64,000 nt of DNA from Clostridia bacterium (GTDB lineage: Bacteria; Bacillota; Clostridia; Christensenellales; UBA1242). The notes beneath the pieces were generated by a model. The model had not been told where the DNA came from. It did no database searches and worked only from the letters and a program-made list of their open reading frames with translations. Below, piece after piece: positions 1 through 9,323 of the stretch; within the stretch, counting starts at the first letter, position 1, and every line of letters starts with the position of its first letter. The position numbers and the translations under genes are program-made. The stretch is taken from positions 53,326 through 117,325 of the forward strand of contig JAAWCQ010000003.1 of assembly GCA_022793335.1 (NCBI GenBank), in the 5' to 3' direction.

Positions 1-759
1 CTTACAAGCGGTACAGATATTGACTTTACAAAAATTCCTGAAGAGCCAACTGCATTCTTTATCAGAATCCCTGACCATAAGACAGAAAGACACCCACTTG
101 GTGTGCTTTGTATCAGTCAGCTTTATAAGGTGCTTGTCGATGTTGCAAATAAGACAGGCGGAACATTAAAACGTCCAGTTTATTTCATTCTTGATGAATT
201 CGGAAACATGCCAGCCGTGCCAAACTTTGGTACTATGGTTACCGTATCGCGTTCAAGAAAAATCTTCTTTGAAATTATCTTGCAGTCATATAAGCAGCTT
301 GATATTAAATATGGGCAGGATGAGGCGCAAAACATTCGCGGAAACTTCCAGATGGAAGTGTTCTTAGGCTCTGAAGACCCATCGACAATTCAAGCCTTCT
401 CAGAAGCCTGCGGTGAAACCACTGTTTTCCACGAGGAGATTTCTCGTTCTCGTCAGACAAACAGAGATATTGCAACGGGTGGTGAAAATATTACAACATC
501 TACTCAGCGTACAAGAAAACCTCTTCTTGATAAGCAAGAGCTTCGTCAGCTTGAGAGATGGACAATTATTGCAAAGATTTTCAGAAAGAGTATTATGAAA
601 GATGTTATGACACCTTTCTTCCAAACAAAATGTATGGAAAAACTCAAAAAGCCAGACCCAATGGCACTTTCAAAACAGCTTAATATTGATGAAATCTTCT
701 ATGATATTGACAGAAGAAACGCAATAGTTATGAAGCCAAGAAATCAATATGATGATTAA
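1..759 (+). CDS. VirD4/TraG-type conjugative coupling protein, C-terminal part (5' truncated by window)
   Basis: The reading frame is open from base 1, so the N-terminal part lies outside the window; 252 residues are visible. The visible part carries the ATPase Walker B region FILDEFGNMPAVPNFG, followed by a segment matching the TraM-recognition/TraD-TraG C-terminal region (SRSRKIFFEIILQS, then QNIRGNFQMEVFLGSEDPST). Proteins of this family are inner-membrane hexameric ATPases that link the relaxase-DNA complex to a type IV secretion channel in conjugation. The upstream Walker A part is not visible. It implies an integrative conjugative element or plasmid-derived island left of this window. 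The gene ends in a strong terminator, and nothing else conjugative follows, so this is probably the edge of the element or of its operon. Confidence 0.85.
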   Translation, partial: LTSGTDIDFTKIPEEPTAFFIRIPDHKTERHPLGVLCISQLYKVLVDVANKTGGTLKRPVYFILDEFGNMPAVPNFGTMVTVSRSRKIFFEIILQSYKQLDIKYGQDEAQNIRGNFQMEVFLGSEDPSTIQAFSEACGETTVFHEEISRSRQTNRDIATGGENITTSTQRTRKPLLDKQELRQLERWTIIAKIFRKSIMKDVMTPFFQTKCMEKLKKPDPMALSKQLNIDEIFYDIDRRNAIVMKPRNQYDD

Positions 760-765
760 AATAAG

Positions 766-797
766 AAAATCCACATTGAATGTGGATTTTTTGTTTT
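766..797 (+). terminator. Rho-independent terminator after the coupling protein
   Basis: A 10-bp perfect stem (AAAATCCACA with TGTGGATTTT, 5-nt loop TTGAA) is followed by a T-rich stretch. It starts seven bases after the stop codon. Confidence 0.85.
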
Positions 798-854
798 AAT
801 TTAGTTTTTTAATTTAAATTAAGACCATATTAAAAAGGTTTTTTAAATTAAAAC

Positions 855-883
855 TTGACGAAACGCTTGTTTAATTATAAAAT
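855..883 (+). promoter_or_regulatory. SigA-type promoter of the first surface protein, without a G tract
   Basis: TTGACG (855-860), 17-nt spacer, TAAAAT (878-883). Unlike the four other large surface-protein genes in the window, this spacer has no G run. The leader from here to the start codon is about 95 nt and AT-rich. Confidence 0.6.
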
Positions 884-987
884 TAAAGTATAAACTAATT
901 TGATAAATTGGATAAATTAAAAACATATAAATTTTAAGATTAAAAGTTTAATTATTCTTTAGAAGTTTGTAAGGTTTAAGAGGGGTT

Positions 988-3900
988 ATGAAAAAGAATT
1001 TAAACTTTATAGTATTATCTTTCATTGCAATATTTTTGTGCCTCATGGGGATATTCACAATATCTGGAATGGGAAAGTTTTTTTATGATAAAAATGTTAA
1101 AATAAGCGAAAATTCTGTCAGTGCTGCAAATTACACTTTAAAAGTGGCAGGGCCAAGGCTTTATGCCTCAACAAGCGCTCCATCATCAAATAGAATAAGT
1201 GTAAAAGATATATCTTCAAGCGACCAAGAAAAAGTGTATATCAATCGACCAAGCATGTATCTCTATTCGGACGATTCTTATGATGAAATAGTACACAGTT
1301 TGCCCCATAATCTGTCTCTTAATTCTACCCGTGATTATTATCCTATTTCATTAAGTTTTTATCTTTCATCTTCAAGTGTAGTAAAATTTGCAGGCTGGTA
1401 TGAAAACAATAGTGATTATGGTTGGTCTAAATTAAGCTCAGAGACATATTGGAGAATGTCGGAATCTGATGTAAACAATTATTCAAATTCGGCCTCTTTT
1501 GACGAAGAAATAATTATTACACCATTGTTTTACTCGGTGTCAAGTGGTGTGACTCTCACCTTTGATAAGCAAGGTGGAACGGGTGGCACATCAAGCAAAC
1601 GAGTAAGTTATGGGATGAGCATGTCTTCAATAACCTGTCCTACTAAAACTGGACATACATTTTTAGGCTATAACTCTCGAGCTGATGGCAGAGGCGATGA
1701 TTATTTCAGCAGCAGTGGTACTGCATTAAAAGTTGCACCGCCATCTATGACTCTTTATGCACAGTGGAGAGCTCAAACTTGTTCGGTAAGTGCTTATACA
1801 AATGGAGGCACTCTTGTTTCTGCAAATGGTTGGAATCAAATTGCAAGTTCTATTACAAAAAATATAGCCTATGGCAATCCTTTAGGAAGTTTTCCAATTG
1901 TGTCAAGGACTGGTTATGTCTTGAAAGGTTGGTTTACCGAAGCGAGTGGAGGTACAGAGGTTACTGTGTCAACAACTTTTGGGCTTGAGACGCTTGCTTA
2001 CATTTATGCTCAATGGGAAAAAGGTAGTTATGCGGTCACTGCAAATGTCAATGGAGGCAAGCTGGGCTCTAACTTAAATGGTTGGACTAAGAATGGCGAC
2101 AATGCGAAGAAAAATATTACATATTTGACCAATTATGGAAATTTTCCGCAGGTTACAAGGGATGGTTTTCATTTAAAAGGCTGGTATTTTGCTTCAAGTG
2201 GAGGCACCGAGGTGACGTCAAGCACTGTTATGGATAAGGGGGCGGCACACTCGATTTATGCACAGTGGCTCCAAAATGAGTATACTGTTGTATTTGATTT
2301 TTAATGGCGGCCTAAATTCTTATAATTCCTCCTCTTCTTCAACAAAACTGAAGTTTGAGCAAGGGTATTCTTTTCCGATTCCAAAGAAGGAAGGTTTCAC
2401 TTTGACGGGCTGGCGGTGCAGTTTCAATAATATAATTTATCCGACCAATTCTTCCGATCAAAGTTTATATTTAAGCATGCCAAATCTTGGCAGTAATGGA
2501 GTCAATGCAACCTTTTTTGCGCAGTGGCGTGCAAATAGTTATAGTGTTTGTTTCAACGGCAATGGAGGAAAAGGCTCCATGCCAAATCAAAGCTTTATTT
2601 ACAAAAACTCCTCTGAACAGGGAAATGCTCTTTCTTCAAACAGCTTTACAAAAGTGGGCTATTCTTTTGTGGGCTGGAATACTGATTTAAGTGCGAAAGA
2701 GCCTCTTTATTATGATAAGCAGATTGTCAAAAACTTGACCTCAAAAGAGGGCGAAATAATAAATCTTTATGCTATATGGGAAATAAATAATTATAAACTG
2801 AAACTTGACGCTAAAGGTGGAAGTTTTCCTATAAACATGAATGGTTGGGAAATTGAAAATGGAATGGCTGTTAAAGATATTGAATATAATTCAGCTTTTG
2901 GATATTTGCCAAAGCCGACAAAGAGAGGGCAAATTTTTCTTGGCTGGTTTGATGTGAATGGGCTTATTGCAGGTGAGAATATGATAATCAAGGCAGAAGA
3001 TGTGACTTTAACTGCAGAATGGCAAGACAGTTGGGCAAATTTATCAAATGTTCAGCAACCTAAAAATGAAGGTGGAATTTATCTCATTTCAAATGCTCAA
3101 GAGCTGGCTTGGCTTGCAAGTGAATGCGAAATCAATAATTCAAGATTTCAAGTTAAACAAACAGCAAACATTGATTTAAGTGATAATACATGGAAGCCAA
3201 TTGGCAGTGAGGATTTTGCTTTTAAAGGCTGTTTTGATGGGCAGGGTTTTAAAATAGAAGGAATGAAGGTTATCAATGGCTATTATGATAATTGTCAAGG
3301 TCTATTCGGGAATGTTGAAGGTGAGAAAATAGATAAGCCTGTCATTATTAAAAATGTCAGACTATTTGGCAAAGTAATTGGAAATGAAGAGGTTGCTGCG
3401 ATAGTTGGCAGAGCAGAAAATGCAGTTATAAAGGGCTCTTCCGCGTTTGTTGAAATTCAAGCATCGGCAAAAGTGGGAGGTGTTGTTGGCCGTGCCAAAG
3501 ATAATGTTTATGTCGAAAACTGCTATTGTTATGGAAGCATTTCGGCGACAGGTGATAAGGTTGGTGGGCTGATTGGTGAAGTTTCGGGAATAAATTTTGA
3601 AATGAAAAACTGCATGTCAAAGATGAGTTTAATTTCTTCAAATCATTGTGGTGGGCTGATAGGCTATGCTGCTCAAAACTTTAAACTTTCAGCTTGTTGT
3701 TTTGAGGGAAATATGGAAGTAGCAAGTGGCAATCGAGGCTTGTTTGTTGGCTATTCTGTTTTAAGTGGAACGATAGAAAACTGCTTCTCAAAATTGTTGA
3801 ATAATGCAGATGGTTTAGCTGGTCAATATTATGGAGAAGCGACGGTTTTGAATTGCTTATTTGAGTTTGATGGCGTTAAAAAATATGTTGGAGAAGATTT

Positions 3901-4012
3901 TTCACAGTGGATAATGCTTGAAGATGGAATGCCTTTGCCACGAGCACTTATATGGAGTGGCAGCACTGAAGTCGAATTTAATTTAAGTGAGAGTGGTTTT
4001 TCAAAAGCTTAA
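988..4012 (+). pseudogene. InlB B-repeat/GLUG surface protein, frameshifted
   Basis: Two overlapping frames encode one protein of about 1,000 residues. The first frame (988-2304, 438 residues) has an N-terminal membrane segment/signal (residues about 7-29) and Listeria-Bacteroides (InlB B/Flg_new) repeats with the usual TFDKQGGTGG, GHTFLGY and LYAQW pieces. It stops at TAA 2302-2304 inside the phrase VVFDF. The next frame continues the same repeat (FNGGLNS) from about 2305 to 4012, so one extra T in the T5 run 2298-2302 explains the break. The second part has further repeats, a KQTANIDLSDNTWKPIG segment, GLUG-type repeats (VGGLIGEVSG) and the C-terminal W-x-GMPLP-x-ALIW module shared with the other surface proteins. 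No LPXTG anchor is visible. Either a real inactivation, a slippage-prone contingency site, or an assembly error. Confidence 0.8.
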
Positions 4013-4014
4013 TA

Positions 4015-4041
4015 AAAAAGAGGATAAGACCTCTTTTTTTT
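4015..4041 (+). terminator. Terminator after the frameshifted surface protein
   Basis: Stem AAAAAGAGG/CCTCTTTTT with 6-nt loop followed by a T run. It overlaps the region immediately after the stop codon and may also act on the converging veg gene. Confidence 0.8.
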
Positions 4042-4062
4042 GTTTGCAAGATGAAAATTATT

Positions 4063-4299
4063 TTATTCCTCTTCTATAAATACTACATTGCCGCACAGCA
4101 CATCGTAGTACGAAAAGGTTTGCAGTGATGAATTTTCGCTTAAGGAAACGGTAAACACGCTTGGATAGCAATCCTTAATTGTCCCGTTTAATGTGTCATA
4201 TTTCTTTCTGCCGCGATTGACATTCATCTCAACCTCTCGGCCTTTAAGTGTGAGTATTTTTGCTTTTATATCGTTTATTCCCATTCCAGCTTTTCTCAT
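4063..4299 (-). CDS. veg: Veg-family protein
   Basis: Encodes 78 residues starting at the ATG at 4299, which has GGAGG five bases upstream; a TTG further upstream overlaps that ribosome binding site and is unlikely. The sequence has the Veg signature: a short helical start (INDIKAKILTLKGREVEMNVNRGRKK), then the GTIKDCYPSVFTVSL strand region and a closing TFSYYDVLCGNVVF segment. Veg is a small SH3-like protein widely conserved in Firmicutes; in Bacillus it stimulates biofilm-matrix gene expression by interfering with the SinR repressor. The gene stands alone, converging on the surface-protein gene and divergent from the SPOCS-domain gene. Confidence 0.8.
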   Translation of the reverse strand: MRKAGMGINDIKAKILTLKGREVEMNVNRGRKKYDTLNGTIKDCYPSVFTVSLSENSSLQTFSYYDVLCGNVVFIEEE

Positions 4300-4550
4300 A
4301 TTTTCCTCCAAATTTTAATATATTTAAATAAATGCTTGCTTAATGGTTTTAAGTTGAAATATTTTCAATTTAATGTTTTTTTAAAAATATTTGGCTTAAT
4401 TGATAAAAAATCTTCAAAATTTGACCTTTTTTTCAAAATTTGCAAGTTTATTTCAAAGGATTGTTGACAAAAAATAAAGATTTTAAACATTTTTGTAATA
4501 TTTGTCGGTTGGGGCTCGTAAGATACCATGTAAAATGTTTGGAGGGTAAA

Positions 4551-6068
4551 ATGGCATTTGAAAGAGAAAATTTTAATGTTGCAAGAAAAACTACTCTTGC
4601 GAAAGGAGAGGTCACTGTTGAGTGCAATATTTCCGCTGGCGTGAATGTTTCAAAAGTCTTGGCAGTTTCTGTTGAGGGTTATGGCCAAAATGTTGAAGCG
4701 TTGAACGGGGTGGTAAACTATTCAGGTGCGGTTGATGCCAAACTTGTGATTATGGCAGAAGACGGGCAGATTAACACCGTTTGCAATAGTTGTCCTTTTT
4801 CTTCTCGTTTTGAAAGTGAAGAAATTGAAAATGGGCAAGACGCTTTTGTGAAAGTCAAGGTTGTTGATTATATTATTGAAAGCGTGGGTGGCGAAATGGT
4901 CAAACTTGCTGTTGTGCTTGAGCAAAATGGATTTGTTGTGGGCAATCAGGAGATTGGCACTATTGATTGCCATGATGACGACATTTGCTTTAAGAAGGAT
5001 GATATTTCAGTCATTAAATATGTAGGCTCTTCTTCAAGCGAGGTGGCTTTGTCAAGTGAAATAAATCTTCGCGAAAACATCAAAAAGATTTTGCTTGTTG
5101 AAAGCAGAGCTGTTGTCAAGAATGTTGATGCTGGTGCTGATTTTGTCACTGTAAGCGGTGATGTTGTCACAAGAGTATTGTATGTGAATGAAAATGATAA
5201 GTTTGAAAGTGGCTATATCAATGACACCTTTAAAGAAGAGGTGGAGCTTAGCGGCGTTACGCGTGAAAGTTTTGTCGAAGGTGATGCCTTTGTTAAGCAT
5301 GACGGGGTTGAGACAGAAATTGTTCAGGATGAAAAAGGTGGCAAAATTATTGTCAAAGTGCCACTTGTGCTTAAGGTTAGAGCTTTCCAAGAGGGAAAAA
5401 TCAGTGTAATAAATGACCTTTACAGTGTGAAAAATGAGCTTAATGTAACAACTTCATCTTTCAGCATGACTTCAATCTATCCAATGGGAGTTGCTGAAGG
5501 CAAGATTGAAGGCTCGCTTACTCTTGAAGAAAACATGCCAAGAGTTGACAAACTTTTATTTAATGGTGGAAATGGAGTTGTTGTTACAAATTATTACCTT
5601 AAAGACAATGAGGTTTTTGTTGAAGGTATTGCAAGGTCAACTGCGGTGTATTTGAATGATGAGGATTCTTCTCTTCACAGCGTGCAAATTGATGTGCCTT
5701 TCATCATTTCTGACAAATTCAATGCAGAAAACGAGGGCGGAGTGCTTAGTGTTGATGCAGTTGCAACCGATGTTGATGTGGTTGTGAAGAAGGGCAGAGA
5801 AATTTATTATGACGCAAAGATTAAAGCTTGTGTAAACTATTCTTGTCAGCTTTCAGCTGGTGTGATTTCTGAGGCAAGTGTTATGGAAGAATATGGCAAT
5901 AAAGATTATGCAATGGAGGTCATTTTTGCACCAAGTGGAAGCGAGCTTTGGAATGTGGCAAAGAGTGCAAGAGTGAAAGAAGAACAAATTCTCATGCAAA
6001 ATCCAGAGGTGTCTTTCCCTACAGAAAACAATACTCCACTTGTGCTTTTCTATCAAAGAGTGCAATAA
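4551..6068 (+). CDS. SPOCS (DUF3794) and LysM-like spore coat/cortex-associated protein
   Basis: 505 residues from the ATG at 4551, chosen because GGAGGG lies four bases upstream; the frame is open for 37 more upstream codons without a ribosome binding site. The body consists of repeated DUF3794/SPOCS modules (about residues 30-140, 160-300 and 310-430, with VLYVNENDKFES and VNDLYSVKNEL-type strands). The C-terminal 50 residues (APSGSELWNVAKSARVKEEQILMQNP) resemble a LysM module. This architecture is that of SipL in clostridia and is related to SpoVID, which link the SpoIVA coat basement layer to the forespore surface. The gene sits directly upstream of spoIIR-sleB-ypeB, which supports a sporulation role. 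Assignment to SipL itself is inference; the family call is firm. Confidence 0.75.
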   Translation: MAFERENFNVARKTTLAKGEVTVECNISAGVNVSKVLAVSVEGYGQNVEALNGVVNYSGAVDAKLVIMAEDGQINTVCNSCPFSSRFESEEIENGQDAFVKVKVVDYIIESVGGEMVKLAVVLEQNGFVVGNQEIGTIDCHDDDICFKKDDISVIKYVGSSSSEVALSSEINLRENIKKILLVESRAVVKNVDAGADFVTVSGDVVTRVLYVNENDKFESGYINDTFKEEVELSGVTRESFVEGDAFVKHDGVETEIVQDEKGGKIIVKVPLVLKVRAFQEGKISVINDLYSVKNELNVTTSSFSMTSIYPMGVAEGKIEGSLTLEENMPRVDKLLFNGGNGVVVTNYYLKDNEVFVEGIARSTAVYLNDEDSSLHSVQIDVPFIISDKFNAENEGGVLSVDAVATDVDVVVKKGREIYYDAKIKACVNYSCQLSAGVISEASVMEEYGNKDYAMEVIFAPSGSELWNVAKSARVKEEQILMQNPEVSFPTENNTPLVLFYQRVQ

Positions 6069-6152
6069 AGCTGGGAATATAACAATTTGCGATATGACCA
6101 AAAGTAGTGGTTAAAACCATGGCTTATAAGTAAAATTTCGTTTAAAAAGTAT

Positions 6153-6184
6153 AAAATAGGTGATTTTTCGCCTATTTTTTTTTA
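6153..6184 (+). terminator. Terminator after the SPOCS-domain gene
   Basis: An 11-bp stem (AAAATAGGTGA with TCGCCTATTTT, TTTT loop, one G-T pair) is followed by a T run. It separates this gene from spoIIR. Confidence 0.85.
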
Positions 6185-6228
6185 TTCTATACATTTTTTA
6201 ATGTCAATAAAGTTTAAGCGAGGTTTAT

Positions 6229-6765
6229 ATGAAATATATATTGGCTGGAATTGCTGTTGTTGGAATAGTTTTAATTTTGGTGTTTTGTCCTATGAATATT
6301 TTAGGTGGAAGGGCTGAAAATGAATATCTGAGAATACATATTCGTGCAAACTCCAATTCGCAAGAAGACCAGAGAGTTAAATATAAAGTTAAAGAAGCGG
6401 TTGTTGACGCGCTTATTCCACTTCTTGCCGATATTGACGAGTTTGAGGAGGCTAAAGTGGTAATGAGTGAAAACTTTGACCTCATTGAGAGGGTGGCAAA
6501 TGAGACTTTAAAGGAAGAAGGTTTCTATTATGGTTGTCGTGCGTCAATTGACAACGAATATTTTCCAACCCGCATATATGACAGTTTGACTCTTGAAGAG
6601 GGCTATTACGATGCGCTAATTTTAAGGCTTGGAAGTGGTGAGGGTGACAATTGGTGGTGTTTGGTTTATCCGGCATTTTGCTTCACAAATTCGCAAAAAT
6701 CCGACAATATTGTATATATTTCGAAAATTTGGGAAAAATTAAAAGTGTATTCTAGGAGGAAATAA
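6229..6765 (+). CDS. spoIIR: Stage II sporulation protein R
   Basis: 178 residues with an N-terminal membrane/signal segment (residues 4-25) and the SpoIIR signature YLRIHIRANSNSQEDQRVKYKVKEAV. SpoIIR is made in the forespore under SigF, is exported to the intermembrane space and triggers SpoIIGA to process pro-SigE in the mother cell. The ribosome binding site is GCGAGG, six bases upstream. The stop codon overlaps the sleB start by one base (TAATG), so the two genes are translationally coupled. Length is slightly short of the usual 200-230 residues. Confidence is high. Confidence 0.92.
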   Translation: MKYILAGIAVVGIVLILVFCPMNILGGRAENEYLRIHIRANSNSQEDQRVKYKVKEAVVDALIPLLADIDEFEEAKVVMSENFDLIERVANETLKEEGFYYGCRASIDNEYFPTRIYDSLTLEEGYYDALILRLGSGEGDNWWCLVYPAFCFTNSQKSDNIVYISKIWEKLKVYSRRK

Positions 6766-7469
6766 TGAAGAAAAGACTTTTAATTATTATGTCTCTGATT
6801 TTCGTGTTTGCAATTGCTTTCACGGGGGCAGGCATAACAGGAAAAAACCTTTTAAATGAGGGTGACGCTGCCAGCAGCAAGCAAGAGATGGCAATTGATG
6901 CTTTGACGACTGCTGAAAATAAAACAGTGCAAACCAAACTTAAAAGATGGGGTTATTACAAAGGCTCTATTGATGGAATTTATGGGGCTAAGACAAAGGC
7001 GGCTGTAAAAAGCTTTCAAAGTAAGAACGGCCTTGCTGCCGACGGAATTGTTGGACCAAAAACGGCTGCAGCACTTGGCATGAGCATTAAGGGAAGCTCT
7101 TCAACCACTTCTCAGTCGTCAAATGACTTGCATCTTCTTGCAAAGTGCGTTCATGCCGAAGCGAGAGGTGAGCCTTACACTGGACAGGTGGCTGTGGCTG
7201 CGGTTATCTTAAACAGAGTGAAAAGTTCATCATTCCCAAACACTATTGCTGGCGTAATCTATCAGCCATACGCCTTTACTGCTGTAAATGATGGTCAAAT
7301 CAATCTTTCACCAAATTCAACCGCTTACAAAGCAGCACAAGATGCTTTAAATGGTTGGGACCCAACTTATGGTTGTTTGTATTATTACAACCCTAGAACA
7401 GCAACAAGTTCTTGGATATGGTCAAGACAGACAGTGGTGACAATTGGCAACCATATCTTCGCATTATAA
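6765..7469 (+). CDS. sleB: Spore cortex-lytic enzyme SleB
   Basis: 234 residues: a signal peptide (about 1-28), a peptidoglycan-binding domain (about 53-104, VQTKLKRWGYYKGSIDGIYG) and a C-terminal hydrolase_2/SleB catalytic domain (about 122-234). The catalytic glutamate lies in HAEARGEPYTGQ (Glu132). SleB is a lytic transglycosylase that digests muramic-delta-lactam-containing cortex during germination. It is followed by ypeB, whose product stabilises it in the dormant spore, in the usual sleB-ypeB order. The start codon overlaps the spoIIR stop codon, which is an uncommon pairing of a SigF-type signalling gene with germination genes. Confidence 0.93.
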   Translation: MKKRLLIIMSLIFVFAIAFTGAGITGKNLLNEGDAASSKQEMAIDALTTAENKTVQTKLKRWGYYKGSIDGIYGAKTKAAVKSFQSKNGLAADGIVGPKTAAALGMSIKGSSSTTSQSSNDLHLLAKCVHAEARGEPYTGQVAVAAVILNRVKSSSFPNTIAGVIYQPYAFTAVNDGQINLSPNSTAYKAAQDALNGWDPTYGCLYYYNPRTATSSWIWSRQTVVTIGNHIFAL

Positions 7470-7481
7470 AGGGGGACAATC

Positions 7482-8882
7482 ATGAGTGAAGTAAAAAAGA
7501 ATGAAGGCAGAAGTGCCTTAAAAAGTGAAAAGAAAGAAAACAAAAAGAAAAATGGAGCGATAATCGGGCTTGCAATTGCGACCTCTGTGCTTGCACTTTC
7601 GACTATCGGCCTTGGAGTTGGTTTGGGATTTTCTCAACATGCAGCAATGAGTTATCGCACAGACCTTGAAAATGTCTATAATCAAAATTTTTACAATCTG
7701 CTTGACAGCGTAAACAATCTTGAAAACAAACTTTCAAAGACCCTTTCGTCTGGCAGTGGAACAACTTATCAAAGAAAAATGCTGTTGGAGGCATCAAAGA
7801 ATGCAAGTGAGGCAGAGATATCTGTGTCTCAACTTCCTCTTTCACAATCTGAAATTCAAGAGACAATTAAGCTGGTCAACCAAATATCTGGTTATACCTC
7901 AACTCTTGCTGAAAAGATGGTCAATGGTGGAACGCTTACTGACCAAGAGAGGACAACGCTTGAAAACATTCATCAAAGTGTAATCAATTTGAAATTGCAA
8001 CTCAATGATTTTGAAAAGAGACTCAATGGTGGTTATTCAATTTTGGATGGAAGAATGAATGTTGATAATGATGTCAACAGCTTTACAAGATCGCTTACCT
8101 CGCTTAAGAACAATGATGTTGAATATCCAACCATGATTTATGACGGACCTTTCTCTGACTCGGTGACAAACAGCAAGGTCAAAGGTCTTTATGGTGAAGT
8201 TGTCACAAAATCTGAGGCTGGCGAAAATATCAAGAAACATTTCAAAAGTGTTGCTGATATTGAGTTTGAAGGGGAGACTAAGGGCAGATTTGAGACTTAC
8301 AACTTCAGAATTAGAAACGCTGACAATGAAAAACTTTATGTTCAAGTCACTAAGATTGGCGGGCATATCTTGACAGTGAGCGGTGCTGGCAGAGATGGAC
8401 AAAACAGCATTGATATGGATGCTGCAAAAGATATCGCAAAGAATTTTGCCCAGGAAAACGGTGTTGAAAACCCTGAGGTTGTTTGGAGTGACAGCATTGA
8501 AAATGATGTTTATCTTAATATCGCACCTAAGTCAAGCGGCATAATTCTTTATCCAGACCTTGTCAAAGTAAAAATCAATCTTACAAGCGGCACTGTTGTA
8601 GGCTATGATGCAACAACCTACTTTACAAATCATACAAAACGAAGCCTTACAAGCGGAACATTGTCTCAATCTGATGCAAGAGGAAAGGTGCCTTCAACTT
8701 TTGAAATTGTGCAAAGCCGAGTTGTGCTTTCTCCACTTGACTACAATCGTGAAGTGGTCTGCATTGAAGTTGAAGCAGACAACGATGATGGCACTTATTA
8801 CTTCTATTTCAATGCTGCAAATGGAAATCTTGAAAATGTGCTTAAAGTAATCGAGACTGATGATGGCAATCTTTTAATGTAA
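7482..8882 (+). CDS. ypeB: Germination protein YpeB
   Basis: 466 residues. A lysine-rich cytoplasmic start is followed by a membrane anchor (about 26-48, IIGLAIATSVLALSTIGLGVGLG), a helical N-terminal YpeB region (about 55-215) and C-terminal PepSY-type repeats (about 220-460). YpeB is required for stable incorporation of SleB into the spore and is proteolysed on germination. It begins 12 bases after sleB with AAAGGGGG as ribosome binding site, so the two are co-transcribed. The operon ends in a terminator just after the stop. Confidence 0.92.
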   Translation: MSEVKKNEGRSALKSEKKENKKKNGAIIGLAIATSVLALSTIGLGVGLGFSQHAAMSYRTDLENVYNQNFYNLLDSVNNLENKLSKTLSSGSGTTYQRKMLLEASKNASEAEISVSQLPLSQSEIQETIKLVNQISGYTSTLAEKMVNGGTLTDQERTTLENIHQSVINLKLQLNDFEKRLNGGYSILDGRMNVDNDVNSFTRSLTSLKNNDVEYPTMIYDGPFSDSVTNSKVKGLYGEVVTKSEAGENIKKHFKSVADIEFEGETKGRFETYNFRIRNADNEKLYVQVTKIGGHILTVSGAGRDGQNSIDMDAAKDIAKNFAQENGVENPEVVWSDSIENDVYLNIAPKSSGIILYPDLVKVKINLTSGTVVGYDATTYFTNHTKRSLTSGTLSQSDARGKVPSTFEIVQSRVVLSPLDYNREVVCIEVEADNDDGTYYFYFNAANGNLENVLKVIETDDGNLLM

Positions 8883-8890
8883 AAAAATAT

Positions 8891-8922
8891 AAAGCCTCTC
8901 TTTTAAAGAGAAGCTTTTTTAT
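8891..8922 (+). terminator. Terminator of the spoIIR-sleB-ypeB operon
   Basis: Imperfect stem AAAGCCTCTCTTT with AAGAGAAGCTTT, short loop, followed by a T run. Confidence 0.8.
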
Positions 8923-9020
8923 TTGATGAAATTTTTAAATATGGCAGTTGCTTTTTGAAAAATAAAATATATTAAAATATTAAATTAAACAATTAAATAA
9001 AAATAAAAATAGATAATCAA

Positions 9021-9027
9021 TGTCGAA
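9021..9027 (+). promoter_or_regulatory. Spo0A-box-like / repressor half-site upstream of the first G9 promoter
   Basis: TGTCGAA matches the Spo0A box consensus TGNCGAA, 25 bases upstream of the -35 element. It lies in the 12-mer TGTCGAATTTTG, which also occurs exactly as the left arm of the palindrome beside the HTH gene at 53860. Whether it binds Spo0A, that repressor, or nothing is open. Confidence 0.35.
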
Positions 9028-9052
9028 TTTTGCACAATTTTTCCACATTTAC

Positions 9053-9080
9053 TTGACAATCTGTCGGGGGGGGGTAAAAT
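9053..9080 (+). promoter_or_regulatory. Putative phase-variable promoter with G9 spacer tract
   Basis: TTGACA (9053-9058), 16-nt spacer, TAAAAT (9075-9080). The last nine spacer bases (9066-9074) are all G and abut the -10 box. It is the only good promoter upstream of the surface protein at 9324. Homopolymeric tracts between -35 and -10 are a known way of phase variation (Neisseria porA, Bordetella fim); applying that here is inference. Confidence 0.8.
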
Positions 9081-9323
9081 AGAAATATAGAATAAAATGT
9101 TTTTAAATATAAATTTAAGTGCTGAGAAAGCTTAGTTTTTTATTATTAGCATTAAAAGAAGCCTCTTGATTTTTTAAAAAAGTCAGAATTAAAGAAAAAT
9201 TTTCTAGTTAAGAAATAATACTACCTTAGTTTTAAAGTTGGGAAAATCAATAAAAGTCAATAAGCTGAAATAAGAAAATTTAAGAAGTAATATCGTATAA
9301 AAATATAAAAAAAGGAGGTTTTT
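9081..9323 (+). other. Long AT-rich 5' leader of the surface protein
   Basis: About 235 nt separate the predicted transcription start from the start codon. The stretch is AT-rich, has no convincing reading frame, and ends in an AAAGGAGG ribosome binding site. No known riboswitch was recognised. Confidence 0.4.
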
